A DNA stretch of 26,821 nucleotides from Bacteroidales bacterium (lineage in GTDB: Bacteria; Bacteroidota; Bacteroidia; Bacteroidales; UBA932). The stretch lies in the NCBI GenBank assembly GCA_016295455.1, contig JAEDLE010000025.1:1-26821 (forward strand). Direction: 5' to 3'. The stretch's first letter is position 1. Each line of letters starts with the position of its first letter. Below are positions 1-8,231 of the stretch, piece after piece. The notes beneath the pieces are model-generated. The model ran no database searches and was not told where the DNA came from. It saw nothing but the letters and a program-made list of their open reading frames with translations. The position numbers and the translations under genes are program-made.

Positions 1-383
1 GTATGAGAGTAATGTTCAGCGGAGCAAGAAGGGGATGGGGTATGCCTTCTGTACCACCAGTTTACAAGTACAGGCTTGAAGTGTCCCAGGATGGTGAGAA
101 TTATGTCACAGTCCTTGACAAGACAGGCAACACTCTGGCAAGAGACACAATATTCGAGGAATTCGAAGCTGTCAACTGCCGTTTTGTAAGATTCACCGTC
201 ACCGACTGGCCAAAGGAGAATCCGCTCGGTGTGATTGACTTTACAGTCTTCGGTTACCCTGACGGTTATGAACCGGCAGCAGTTGCAACACCTGTGTTCT
301 CGACTCTCCCGCTCGACACTCTTGACAAGCAGATGCGTGCTGTCAGGACAAATCCTCAGCCGGAAAAGAAAAAGAGAAAATAA
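1..383 (+). CDS. C-terminal end of a secreted glycosidase-like protein with F5/8 type C (discoidin) domain (partial)
   Basis: The frame is open at the left edge of the window, so the ATG at position 3 is internal and only about 127 C-terminal residues are present. Residues around 20-85 read as the end of an F5/8 type C (discoidin-like) carbohydrate-binding beta-sandwich: a strand of the type YRLEVSQDGENY, then FRFVRFTV-like and IDFTVFGYP strands. After it comes a proline-rich linker and a lysine-rich tail ending in KKKRK before the TAA at 381-383. In Bacteroidota this module commonly closes glycoside hydrolases such as GH43, GH2 or GH95, but the catalytic part lies outside the window, so no family can be named. 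It precedes GH27, GH5-like and GH127 genes on the same strand and is probably part of the same glycan-utilisation locus. Confidence 0.7.
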   Translation, partial: MRVMFSGARRGWGMPSVPPVYKYRLEVSQDGENYVTVLDKTGNTLARDTIFEEFEAVNCRFVRFTVTDWPKENPLGVIDFTVFGYPDGYEPAAVATPVFSTLPLDTLDKQMRAVRTNPQPEKKKRK

Positions 384-410
384 TTATCAAGGTCTTGATG
401 ACCTGAATAC

Positions 411-446
411 GAGGGTGACCAGCAGTCAATTTGGCCACCCTCTTTT
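411..446 (+). terminator. Hairpin plus short T run between the discoidin gene and GH27
   Basis: GAGGGTGACCA (411-421) pairs with TGGCCACCCTC (432-442) with one mismatch, followed by TTTT at 443-446. It has the shape of a Rho-independent terminator but ends only 18 bases before the GH27 ATG, leaving no room for a promoter. It may therefore be an attenuator or a processing or stability element inside one operon. Confidence 0.5.
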
Positions 447-464
447 GATAGACCGAATCAAATT

Positions 465-1802
465 ATGAATAAACAGATTACACTATTGTGCTTTTCATTG
501 ATGATGGCAACTTCTGTGCTGTCATCCGCGCAGCCTCGTCGTCCAGATGCCTCCCTTCCTAAATGGGAAGGCGTATGTGATACTCCGCAGATGGGTTGGA
601 GTTCATGGAATAAGTTCATGACTGACATTAATGAAGACATCATAAAAGAGACCGTCGATGCTCTGGTTGACCTTGGTCTGGCAGATGTGGGTTATGTATA
701 TGTCAACATTGATGACGGATGGCATGGCGAGAGGGATGAGCAGGGTTTTGTACATCCTGATCCGGCAAAATTCCCTTCCGGAATGAAGGCCATCGGAGAA
801 TACATCCATTCCAAAGGACTGAAGTTCGGAATCTACAGTGATGCAGGCAATTTCACCTGTAACTGTTACACCGGAAGCCGCGGTCATGAATATCAGGACG
901 CTCTTACATATGCCGGCTGGGAGGTAGACTACGTCAAATACGACTGGTGCTTCACCACGGGCATCAACCCTAAGGAGGCATATTCACTTATGCGCAATGC
1001 CATTACCAAAGCAGGGCGTCCTATGGTATTCAGCATTTGTGAGTGGGGAATGAGCAAGCCTTGGGAATGGGCAGGAGATGTCGGACACTCCTGGCGTACC
1101 ACCCACGATATCGGTCCTGCTTTCCTGCCTGTTCCAGTATCATACAATGCGGAAGGAAAACGCAACTGGAGACCTCAGAGCGTGCTGGAAATCATTGAAC
1201 AGACGGCTCCTTTGCGCGAATATGCAGGACCCGGGCATTGGAACGATCCCGATATGCTTGAGGTTGGAAATAAGATAACCGTGGACGGCATAGAGTACAG
1301 TATGACCCTGAGCGAAGACCGTGCGCACTTCACCATGTGGTGCATGATGGCGGCTCCTCTGATATTGGGCAATGACCTGCGTGACATATCGGAAGAGACC
1401 CTTGCCATTATCAAGAACCGCGAGGTCATAGCCATTGATCAGGACCCGCTTGGTGTGCAGGGCCTATGCCTCAAGAAAGAAGGTGATCTTCAGTATTGGT
1501 TCAAGCCTCTCGTGAATGGAGATTGGGCTTTCTGCATCCTGAATGCAGGGGAGAGCGATGCTGCCCTTGACATAGACTGGGCATCTCTTGAGGTGGATGA
1601 CGCCCTAAGCGGCCGCAAGACCTCCTTCAGTTCCGTCAATTATTCCGTCAGGGATCTGTGGAATCCTGACGCGCCGGTTACCAATACGCTGAAGAAGGGT
1701 ACCGGCAGGCTGAAGAACCAATATGTCATCAATACACGGCAGACGGTTGTGCCATCCCATGACGTTGTGACCTATCGTCTGACTCCTGTGGAAAAGAATT
1801 GA
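465..1802 (+). CDS. GH27 alpha-galactosidase (or beta-L-arabinopyranosidase), secreted
   Basis: A 445-residue protein with a cleavable signal peptide (about residues 1-22, ending SSAQ), so periplasmic or exported. It shows the GH27 TIM-barrel signatures in order: PQMGWSSWN (41-49), VNIDDGW (80-86), KFGIYSDAG (120-128), YVKYDWC (156-162) with the nucleophile Asp160, and SWRTTHDI (209-216) with likely acid/base Asp215. WNDPDML and RAHFTMWCMMAAPLILGND follow. A C-terminal beta-sandwich fills residues from about 345 on. The family releases terminal alpha-D-galactose; some members remove beta-L-arabinopyranose, which is stereochemically related, and the sequence does not decide between them. The stop codon lies 11 bases before the GH5-like ATG, so the genes are probably co-transcribed. 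The length is normal and all key residues are present. Confidence 0.93.
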   Translation: MNKQITLLCFSLMMATSVLSSAQPRRPDASLPKWEGVCDTPQMGWSSWNKFMTDINEDIIKETVDALVDLGLADVGYVYVNIDDGWHGERDEQGFVHPDPAKFPSGMKAIGEYIHSKGLKFGIYSDAGNFTCNCYTGSRGHEYQDALTYAGWEVDYVKYDWCFTTGINPKEAYSLMRNAITKAGRPMVFSICEWGMSKPWEWAGDVGHSWRTTHDIGPAFLPVPVSYNAEGKRNWRPQSVLEIIEQTAPLREYAGPGHWNDPDMLEVGNKITVDGIEYSMTLSEDRAHFTMWCMMAAPLILGNDLRDISEETLAIIKNREVIAIDQDPLGVQGLCLKKEGDLQYWFKPLVNGDWAFCILNAGESDAALDIDWASLEVDDALSGRKTSFSSVNYSVRDLWNPDAPVTNTLKKGTGRLKNQYVINTRQTVVPSHDVVTYRLTPVEKN

Positions 1803-1813
1803 ATGGTTGTGAT

Positions 1814-3037
1814 ATGAATAAGTTTAGAATTCTGATAGCGGTTATGTCTCTGACCCTTGCCGCATTCCCATCTGGAGCCCAACTTCTGGATGACTACAGT
1901 CATATCAGGGGCAATCACTATTTCGGCTGGGCCCAGGATGAACAGACAATACGCCGGGAACTTGGATTTGGCAAATCCATAGGAATGAACAGCACGAGGA
2001 TATGTCTGTATTACCGTCGCTACAAGATGAATCCAGAAGGCTACCTGACCTCATTCAGGAATTATGTCCGCATCGCCCATAGCATGGGCATATCAGTTAT
2101 GCCAATAATCTGGGACGGTTGCTCCCTTGATCCTGCCATTCTCAAACCTGAGTTCTGGAAGAAGGAAGGCGATCCTTATGTGAAGCATCTAATAAGTTTT
2201 ATGGAAGGTGAGCCGGGAATTATCTGCTGGGACGTCATGAACGAGCCGTCATGCAACGCCTACCATGACCAATGTTCTTCGGAGGAAGAACATCTTGCTC
2301 ACAGGGCCGAGATATTTGCACATGTTCGCCATTACTGTGAACTAGTCAAGAAACTTGACAAAGTGAATCCGATTACGGTCGGGGTACAGTTCGCATCCAA
2401 TCTGGAAGCCGCTTCTCCTGATCTGGTGGACATAATCACGTTCCACGATTATCTTCCTACTGAAGCCCGTGTTGAAGAGAGCTGGAAGACTGCAGAAGCT
2501 GTTGCGGAAAAATACGGCAAGCCTTTGATGAACAGTGAGACAGGATGTACGGGCAGGGGTAATCCATACGAATTGGCTATCGGAAAGTGTTATGAGCACG
2601 GATGTGGATTCTATGCCTTTGAGCTTATGATACACGGCCATTTCGGTCCAATACACGGTTTCTTCTATCCCGACGGTACAATCAGGGATCCTTCAATCAT
2701 CACCTCATTCATGGGGCTTACGAGGAACAGGGATCTCAACACCATGATAAAGGAAAATGCCAATATGGAGCATCATGTGGAAAAGGCACTTCTGCAGGCA
2801 TCGGAGGCGTTGACCCTCAATATGGCCGATCCCGATACCGCCAATGCCATGCTGGAAGCGGCGGAGTATTGCGCGAATATGCTTGAGGGCAATCAACTTG
2901 TTCCTATGTGGGAACCTCCGACTGCCAGGATACGTCAGCTTCGCGGAATGCCTCCTTCCGGACAACGCAACTGGGAAATCAGGACCTTTCTTTACGAACT
3001 CGCTGAGACTCTGAGAAAAAACAGCATGATGTTATGA
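1814..3037 (+). CDS. GH5-like (clan GH-A) secreted glycoside hydrolase
   Basis: The start is placed at ATG 1814 (407 residues), because it opens a clear signal peptide (MNKFRILIAVMSLTLAAF...GAQ, about 22 residues). A TTG five codons upstream overlaps the GH27 stop and is less likely. The protein reads as a TIM barrel of clan GH-A: ICWDVMNEPS carries the proposed acid/base Glu144, FHDY follows about 70 residues later, and LMNSETGCTG carries the proposed nucleophile Glu242. This is the GH5/cellulase-type arrangement, but the subfamily is not recognised, so endo- or exo-activity and substrate are open. A helical C-terminal stretch from about residue 300 is unusual for a minimal GH5. The last codons overlap the GH127 start (ATGA), which suggests translational coupling. 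Confidence 0.78.
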   Translation: MNKFRILIAVMSLTLAAFPSGAQLLDDYSHIRGNHYFGWAQDEQTIRRELGFGKSIGMNSTRICLYYRRYKMNPEGYLTSFRNYVRIAHSMGISVMPIIWDGCSLDPAILKPEFWKKEGDPYVKHLISFMEGEPGIICWDVMNEPSCNAYHDQCSSEEEHLAHRAEIFAHVRHYCELVKKLDKVNPITVGVQFASNLEAASPDLVDIITFHDYLPTEARVEESWKTAEAVAEKYGKPLMNSETGCTGRGNPYELAIGKCYEHGCGFYAFELMIHGHFGPIHGFFYPDGTIRDPSIITSFMGLTRNRDLNTMIKENANMEHHVEKALLQASEALTLNMADPDTANAMLEAAEYCANMLEGNQLVPMWEPPTARIRQLRGMPPSGQRNWEIRTFLYELAETLRKNSMML

Positions 3038-4983
3038 AAAAATCTAACAGGATATTGGCAATGACCGCTTTTGCCGTTATCTCTGCAGGATTGTTTTCCT
3101 GCTCCTCAAAGCGGGAGAATCATGGCTATCCTTATACCCCCGTCCCATTTACTTCGGTGAAGGTGACTGATTCTTTCTGGGGACAGAGACTGGCTGCATC
3201 GCGGGATGTCACCATTCCGCTGGCGTTCAGCAAGTGTGATGAGACAGGCAGATACCGCAATTTCGAAGAAGCGGCACTCCAGATGGCATCAGACACGAGC
3301 CTTGGCTTTCAGGTGAGGGGTTTGCCTTTCGATGATACAGACGTGTACAAAACCATCGAGGGAGCATCATATCTTCTTCAGACCTATCCTGATGCTGAAC
3401 TTGAGGCATATCTTGACAGCATCATTGCGATAGTGGCAACTGCTCAGGAGCCTGACGGTTATCTCTACACGGCCCGTACCCGCAACCCGGAGCACCCGCA
3501 CCGGTGGTCAGGTTCGGAGAGATGGGCCCAGATAGAGGACAGTCACGAACTCTATGATCTCGGACATATGATCGAAGGCGCTGTCGCGCACTACAGGGCG
3601 ACAGGCAAGCGCAATTTCCTTGAAATAGCCATCCGTTTCGCAGATTGCGTATGTCGTGAGATTGGTCCGGGAGAAGACCAGCAGATAAGGGTTCCGGGAC
3701 ACCAGATAGCTGAAATGGCACTTGCGAAACTCTATACCCTTACCGGTGACAGGAAATACCTCGATGAGGCCAAATTCTTCATCGATATGAGAGGCAGGGG
3801 TGAGAAAGGTATGGACAGTTACCGTCAGTCCGACGTTCCCGTGATGGAACAGAAGGAAGCGGTGGGTCATGCCGTAAGGGCTGAATACTGGTATTCGGGT
3901 ATTGCGGACATAGCTGCCCTGACCGGAAACAAAGAATATGTAGAGGTGATTGACCGCATCTGGGAAGATATGGTCGGAACCAAATTATATCTGACCGGAG
4001 GTGTGGGAGCGCTGCGGGAAGGCGAGGCATTCGGAGCACCATATCAGTTGCCTAATCTGACTTCATACTGCGAGACTTGCGCGGCTATCGGAAACGTCTA
4101 TACCAATCATAGGATGTTTCTTCTCCACGGAGATTCCAAGTACTACGATGTTCTTGAGAGGACGCTTTACAACGGTGTGCTTTCAGGCATATCCCTTGAC
4201 GGCGGATCATTCTTCTATCCTAACCCTCTGGAGTCGGACGGAAGGCATGCCAGACAGGCTTGGTTCGGCTGCGCCTGCTGCCCGTCAAATATCTGCCGTT
4301 TCATACCTTCGGTACCCGGTTATGTATATGCTGTCAAGGATAATGACTTGTATGTCAATCTCTTCATGTCCAACGATGTGACGGTGTCTCTCGATGCGGG
4401 AGACGTTGCGCTGTCCATGAAGACTGACTATCCTTGGAACGGAGAGATTGGGCTGGAGGTGAAGGATGCTCCGCGTAGACCGTTCAGCCTGATGGTCAGA
4501 ATCCCGGGATGGGTACGTAACGAAGTGGTGCCGTCCGACCTCTATGAATATGCTGACGGTATAACCCCGGAATTCAGAGTGGATGTCAATGGCGAGGCGG
4601 TCAACTCAGAGCTGGAGAACGGATATCTGCGCATAAGCAGAAAGTGGAAAGCAGGAGATACCGTGCATATGTCATTCGAGATGCTGCCTAGGATTGTTGA
4701 GGCCAATGACAAGGTTGAAGAAGACCGTGGCAGGGTGGCATTTGAAAAAGGGCCTGTCGTATTCTGTGCAGAATGGCCTGACAATCAGGGCCTGAATGTC
4801 AGGGAGGTCGTGATTGAAGGCCGTCCTGAACTGAGCTGTAGCCACGATGAGTCAAAACTGTACGGCGTTGATGAGATACATGTCTCAGAGCCAGGTCTTG
4901 TCCTGATACCTTACTATGCATGGAATCATCGCGGGTCAGGAGATATGGCCGTATGGATCAGAGATGAATTTTTGGACAAGTAA
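3034..4983 (+). CDS. GH127 beta-L-arabinofuranosidase, lipoprotein (DUF1680 family)
   Basis: A 649-residue protein whose first residues end in a lipobox (AGLFSC, Cys23), so it is likely lipidated and anchored facing the periplasm or outside. It carries the GH127 metal/catalytic signature: YCETCAAIGN with Glu347 and Cys349, and GCACCPSN with Cys413, Cys415 and Cys416. In characterised GH127 enzymes the Glu/Cys set binds zinc and the middle Cys of CxCC is the nucleophile, which would be Cys415 here. An (alpha/alpha)6 barrel is followed by beta-sandwich domains, and the length is typical. The family removes terminal beta-L-arabinofuranose, for example from hydroxyproline-linked arabino-oligosaccharides. 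The gene overlaps the GH5-like gene by 4 bp. Its 3' end (including the TAA) forms part of the 9-bp target duplication of an inserted IS4 element. Confidence 0.92.
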   Translation: MKKSNRILAMTAFAVISAGLFSCSSKRENHGYPYTPVPFTSVKVTDSFWGQRLAASRDVTIPLAFSKCDETGRYRNFEEAALQMASDTSLGFQVRGLPFDDTDVYKTIEGASYLLQTYPDAELEAYLDSIIAIVATAQEPDGYLYTARTRNPEHPHRWSGSERWAQIEDSHELYDLGHMIEGAVAHYRATGKRNFLEIAIRFADCVCREIGPGEDQQIRVPGHQIAEMALAKLYTLTGDRKYLDEAKFFIDMRGRGEKGMDSYRQSDVPVMEQKEAVGHAVRAEYWYSGIADIAALTGNKEYVEVIDRIWEDMVGTKLYLTGGVGALREGEAFGAPYQLPNLTSYCETCAAIGNVYTNHRMFLLHGDSKYYDVLERTLYNGVLSGISLDGGSFFYPNPLESDGRHARQAWFGCACCPSNICRFIPSVPGYVYAVKDNDLYVNLFMSNDVTVSLDAGDVALSMKTDYPWNGEIGLEVKDAPRRPFSLMVRIPGWVRNEVVPSDLYEYADGITPEFRVDVNGEAVNSELENGYLRISRKWKAGDTVHMSFEMLPRIVEANDKVEEDRGRVAFEKGPVVFCAEWPDNQGLNVREVVIEGRPELSCSHDESKLYGVDEIHVSEPGLVLIPYYAWNHRGSGDMAVWIRDEFLDK

Positions 4984-4984
4984 T
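4976..4984. repeat. Left copy of 9-bp target site duplication (ACAAGTAAT)
   Basis: ACAAGTAAT abuts the left inverted repeat of the IS4-type element and recurs at 15054-15062 directly outside the right inverted repeat. One base on each side of the repeat also matches (G before, C after). A 9-bp duplication fits IS4-family insertion and marks where the element entered, across the stop codon of the GH127 gene. Confidence 0.8.
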
Positions 4985-5006
4985 CATGTGTGTCCGGTAA
5001 AAGTTC
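4985..5006. repeat. Left terminal inverted repeat of the IS4 element
   Basis: Matches the reverse complement of 15032-15053 at 18 of 22 positions. The shared core is GTGTCCGGTAAAA. The element begins with CA at both ends when the 9-bp target duplication is placed immediately outside. Confidence 0.8.
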
Positions 5007-5046
5007 CGGACGATTATTATAAAGTTTAACAATCAAATAAAGTTGG

Positions 5047-5271
5047 TTAGGTAGAACCATCAAGTTCATTGATTATATTGTTGTTAGGTTTTGCAAAGAG
5101 TTCTCCGAGATGCTTAGTTTCTGCAAGTGAGCAACTTACCATCTGCAGCATTTCGTAGATTGACCTGTCAACCCCCATCTTCTTCTGCACAATTGCCATC
5201 ATGCAATAGGTGGTGATGGCAGAATAGATTTGGATTCTGACAGCATTTTCGGAGTTGCCCCAGAACTTTTT
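5047..5271 (-). pseudogene. IS4-family transposase, C-terminal fragment
   Basis: Read on the minus strand this gives about 72 residues, beginning KKFWGNSENAVRIQIY, continuing through TYCMMAIVQKKMG, and ending in a stop at 5047-5049. It is the tail that normally follows the YREK region of IS4 transposases. It continues, after an 8.7-kb interruption, the N-terminal portion at 14004-14932, which ends KQHLKIKK. No start codon or catalytic residues remain in this piece. Confidence 0.85.
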
Positions 5272-5285
5272 AATTGTTATATTTG
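5255..5285 (+). promoter_or_regulatory. Candidate Bacteroidota promoter for the intact GH31 gene
   Basis: A -7 box TATATTTG (5278-5285) matches TAnnTTTG and lies 20 bases after a TTG (5255-5257), the expected -33 spacing. The -33 element lies in the transposase remnant and the -7 box in the inserted DNA, so this would be a junction-made promoter. The transcript would start near 5292, giving a 5' leader of about 15 bases before the ATG at 5308. Confidence 0.5.
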
Positions 5286-5307
5286 AAAATCAAGTCAATA
5301 TCATACC

Positions 5308-7554
5308 ATGAACAAACCACTGACCATTTTGCTATCCGCCCTCTTGCTGATAAGCTGCAATTCAGAACAGCAGGGCGTGAAGATTCCTACTTCAGAAGGA
5401 ACGCTCATCGTCACTCCGATGGTTGACAATGCCATAAGAGTCCAGATGATGGGAAAACGCACCCATGACGTTGAGGAACTCGTCTTCACTGAAAATGTTC
5501 CGTCTCCGGAATACACCAAGACCGAAGATGGAAGCACTATCGTCATCGAAACTTCGAAGATGAAGGCAGTGTTCGACAAGAATACCGAATGTCTGACTTT
5601 CTATGATGCCTCTGGCAATATCCTCATGCAGGAGAAGCAGGGCGGCCGTTCGATGAAGATGTCCGAGATCATGGGCGACCCAACATACGAGGTCAGCCAG
5701 TCTTTCGTCATGCAGGAAGGAGATCATCAGTTTGGTACAGGCCAGTTCCAGGACGGTCAGCTTGATATCTTTGGTCTTTCAAGACGACTCACTCAGAACA
5801 ACAGCCAGATTGTTTCACCAGTGATCATTTCAAACAAGGGATATGGAATCCTCTGGCACAACTATGGACGCACGGACTTCAACCCATGTGACAAGTCTTT
5901 CACAATCAATGTGAGACCTTCAGCACAGGAGGCCGTAGCCGCACCAGCCGTTCCCGGCATGCGCAGAATGCCTCAGCCAAAGGTGTTCGAGGGTAAGTTC
6001 TCCGTTGACGAGGATGGTCTCTATGCTCTGCTTCTCTGCGTAGGCAAGGAAGGTGCAAGAGGCGGTCACAGTATCGAAGTTGACGGTGTGAAGATTTTCT
6101 CAGATGACAACTCATGGGTACCTACAGTTGCCACATTCGCTGAACTCACAGCAGGAAGCCACACTCTTGTTGCAACAGGATCTGTTGAAGACAGCGTGGA
6201 ACTTCAGCTCAGGAAGGTGGACAATACTACAACCTTCAGCTCTCCGGTTTCTCAGAATCTTGACTACACCGTATTCGCCGGCTCTGCCGATGAGGTCATC
6301 GCTTCATACAGAACTCTTACCGGTCCGGTTCCTCAGATGCCAGACTGGGCTTTCGGATTCATCCAGTGCCGCGAAAGGTATGACACCCAGGCTGAGCTCA
6401 TGGAGAATGCATACGGATACAAGAACAGAGACATCCCTGTCGATCTCTTCGTCCAGGACTGGAAGTACTGGGGAGACACAGGCTGGAACTCAATGGAATT
6501 CGACAAAGTCAAGTATCCTGATCCTCAGGGCATGATCAATGAACTCCATGAACTTGGCTACAAGCTCATGATCTCAGTATGGTCAAGAGTCGAGCACGGA
6601 ACACCTCTCGGAGATGACATCGAGGAGAAGGGATACTTCATTCCTGGTACCGAGTGGATCGATTATTTCGATCCTGAAGCTTCTCAGTATTACTGGGAGC
6701 ATTTCAGGGATAGCCTCGTAGTGATGGGCTTCGACGGCTGGTGGTTCGATGCAACCGAGCCGGACAATGACTATGAGCTTCTCGACAGGAGAGTTGCGAA
6801 CAACACCATCCCTGGTGCCGTGTACAGAAACGTATATCCACTTGTTGGAAACCGTACCATGTACGAAGGATTCAAGACTTACTATGATCCTGACAAGATG
6901 CCTGTTGTCCTCACCAGAAGCGCTTTCGCTGGTTCTCAGCGTTATGGCGTGATCACATGGTCAGGCGACATCAGCGGAGCATGGGATTCGCTCCGTCGTC
7001 AGATCATCGGTGGCCTCGGACAGATGTCGACCGGTCTTCCTTGGTGGACATACGATGCAGGTGGCTTCCAGCGTCAGGCAGACCAGTACACCAGTGCTGA
7101 GTATCAGGAGACCATGCTTCGCTGGATTCAGACAGCTGTATTCATGCCATTCATGAGAGTCCATGGTTCAGGCAGCCGCACAGAGCCTTGGAACTACAGC
7201 GACCAGACATACAAAATCTACGTTGACAACATCAAGCTCCGCTACTCTCTTCTCCCTTATATCACCGAGAATGCCAAGAGGGTATCAACCGAAGGCTACA
7301 CTCTCATGCGTCCTCTCGTGTTCGACTTCCCTGGCGATGAGGAAGCCCTCAAGCAGACCACAGAGTACATGTTCGGTCCTGACTATCTTGTCTGCCCTAT
7401 CACTGAGGCGGGCGTAAAGACCTGGAAGGTATATCTTCCTGAGAACAAGGCAGGCTGGAAGGACTTCTGGAGCGACACCGTCTATGAAGGAGGTCAGAGC
7501 GTCAGCGTTCCTGCAAACCTTGAGACAATCCCTGTATTTGTAAGACAGAAATAG
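5308..7554 (+). CDS. GH31 alpha-glycosidase (alpha-xylosidase/alpha-glucosidase type), lipoprotein with PA14-like insert
   Basis: A 748-residue protein with an N-terminal lipobox (LLLISC, Cys17). The N-terminal beta-sandwich is interrupted at about residues 215-310 by a segment that reads like a PA14-type domain (FEGKFSVDEDGLYALLLCVG...GGHSIEVDG), as in several Bacteroidota GH31 alpha-xylosidases. The catalytic barrel follows: WAFGFIQCRERY, LFVQDWKYWG, GWWFDATEPDND with nucleophile Asp481, and TWSGDISGAW with acid/base Asp554. The family removes alpha-linked xylose or glucose from non-reducing ends; the WKYWG and FDATEP motifs favour alpha-xylosidase but do not prove it. The gene is intact. 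A second GH31 gene about two-thirds identical by eye, at 15073-17307, carries a nonsense codon. A small lipoprotein gene follows closely, probably co-transcribed. Confidence 0.9.
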   Translation: MNKPLTILLSALLLISCNSEQQGVKIPTSEGTLIVTPMVDNAIRVQMMGKRTHDVEELVFTENVPSPEYTKTEDGSTIVIETSKMKAVFDKNTECLTFYDASGNILMQEKQGGRSMKMSEIMGDPTYEVSQSFVMQEGDHQFGTGQFQDGQLDIFGLSRRLTQNNSQIVSPVIISNKGYGILWHNYGRTDFNPCDKSFTINVRPSAQEAVAAPAVPGMRRMPQPKVFEGKFSVDEDGLYALLLCVGKEGARGGHSIEVDGVKIFSDDNSWVPTVATFAELTAGSHTLVATGSVEDSVELQLRKVDNTTTFSSPVSQNLDYTVFAGSADEVIASYRTLTGPVPQMPDWAFGFIQCRERYDTQAELMENAYGYKNRDIPVDLFVQDWKYWGDTGWNSMEFDKVKYPDPQGMINELHELGYKLMISVWSRVEHGTPLGDDIEEKGYFIPGTEWIDYFDPEASQYYWEHFRDSLVVMGFDGWWFDATEPDNDYELLDRRVANNTIPGAVYRNVYPLVGNRTMYEGFKTYYDPDKMPVVLTRSAFAGSQRYGVITWSGDISGAWDSLRRQIIGGLGQMSTGLPWWTYDAGGFQRQADQYTSAEYQETMLRWIQTAVFMPFMRVHGSGSRTEPWNYSDQTYKIYVDNIKLRYSLLPYITENAKRVSTEGYTLMRPLVFDFPGDEEALKQTTEYMFGPDYLVCPITEAGVKTWKVYLPENKAGWKDFWSDTVYEGGQSVSVPANLETIPVFVRQK

Positions 7555-7574
7555 CATTGTTCAACCTACATTTG

Positions 7575-8156
7575 ATGAAGATCATGAAAAAGAAATATTC
7601 ATTCATTATAGCAGCTGCGCTTGCGGTTGCATCATGCAGCAGTGCTCCATCCTTTTCTGACTACTCGTCGTATATAGATGACTGCGTACGCACAGAACTC
7701 GCGACCCTCGACTATATCTACGACGGAGCCAACGGATCAGTGGAAGAGAATGCAATCCTCCTGGGATCTGTCCTCAATTCACTCGGATATCCTGCTTTTG
7801 CTGAACTTGGGGCGACTAAGGTGAACTATTCATACAACCTTGGTCCTACAGTCGCAAAGTATCATGACAAGCTCGGCCTCTCTTACGCAGAAGGCTTCAG
7901 CCGCTTCCCATACAGTACTTCACCTTACAAGCTCAATGCTGGCAAGGTCCTCAGCATCTATGAGGCTCTTCAGGTCAATCTTGAGGGCATCAGCCAGACT
8001 AAGAGCAGCTCGAAGGAAGCAGAGTGGACATTCACTGAAAGCAATTCAGGCGTATCGTTCGTCTTCTCTGTGAAGAACCCGGGCTCAAGCAGCCAGGAAC
8101 TGAACTTCAAGGCAGAGGAAACCTCTCTTCAGAACTACATCAACAGCCTGAAATAA
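7575..8156 (+). CDS. Hypothetical lipoprotein of unknown function
   Basis: About 193 residues. The start could be ATG 7575 or ATG 7584; either gives a lysine-rich n-region, a hydrophobic core and a lipobox (LAVASC), so it is likely membrane-anchored by a lipid. A TTG at 7557 is open too but less likely. The mature part has a helical N-terminal half (SYIDDCVRTELATLDYIYDGANG) and a short C-terminal beta-rich part (WTFTESNSGVSFVFSVKN). I do not recognise a family. It starts 20 bases after the intact GH31 gene and ends at a strong hairpin, so the two form a two-gene unit. A role tied to the GH31 enzyme is inference only. Confidence 0.75.
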   Translation: MKIMKKKYSFIIAAALAVASCSSAPSFSDYSSYIDDCVRTELATLDYIYDGANGSVEENAILLGSVLNSLGYPAFAELGATKVNYSYNLGPTVAKYHDKLGLSYAEGFSRFPYSTSPYKLNAGKVLSIYEALQVNLEGISQTKSSSKEAEWTFTESNSGVSFVFSVKNPGSSSQELNFKAEETSLQNYINSLK

Positions 8157-8176
8157 GGCTGCTGGCTAAATAAGAA

Positions 8177-8211
8177 TGTGGCCGATATCCTTTTGCTGGA
8201 TATCGGCCACA
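8177..8211. terminator. Bidirectional hairpin between convergent genes
   Basis: A perfect 14-bp stem, TGTGGCCGATATCC (8177-8190) with its complement at 8198-8211, encloses a 7-base loop. It lies between the end of the plus-strand lipoprotein gene and the end of the minus-strand gene stopping at 8232, so it may terminate both. There is no long T run. Confidence 0.7.
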
Positions 8212-8231
8212 ACTGTATATGCTATGTATGA

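Larger units (their letters stand above)
4985..5271 (-). mobile_element. Left part of a split IS4-family element (transposase 3' end plus inverted repeat)
   Basis: This segment contains one imperfect terminal inverted repeat (4985-5006) and the C-terminal quarter of an IS4-type transposase on the minus strand. The rest of the same element lies at 13997-15053. The transposase break falls at the same codon pair (Lys-Lys after HLKI) on both sides, so the two parts fit together as one element of about 1.34 kb. A small hairpin formed by GTCCGG (4992-4997) and CCGGAC (5006-5011) sits at the outer end, right after the GH127 gene, and could damp read-through. Confidence 0.85.
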
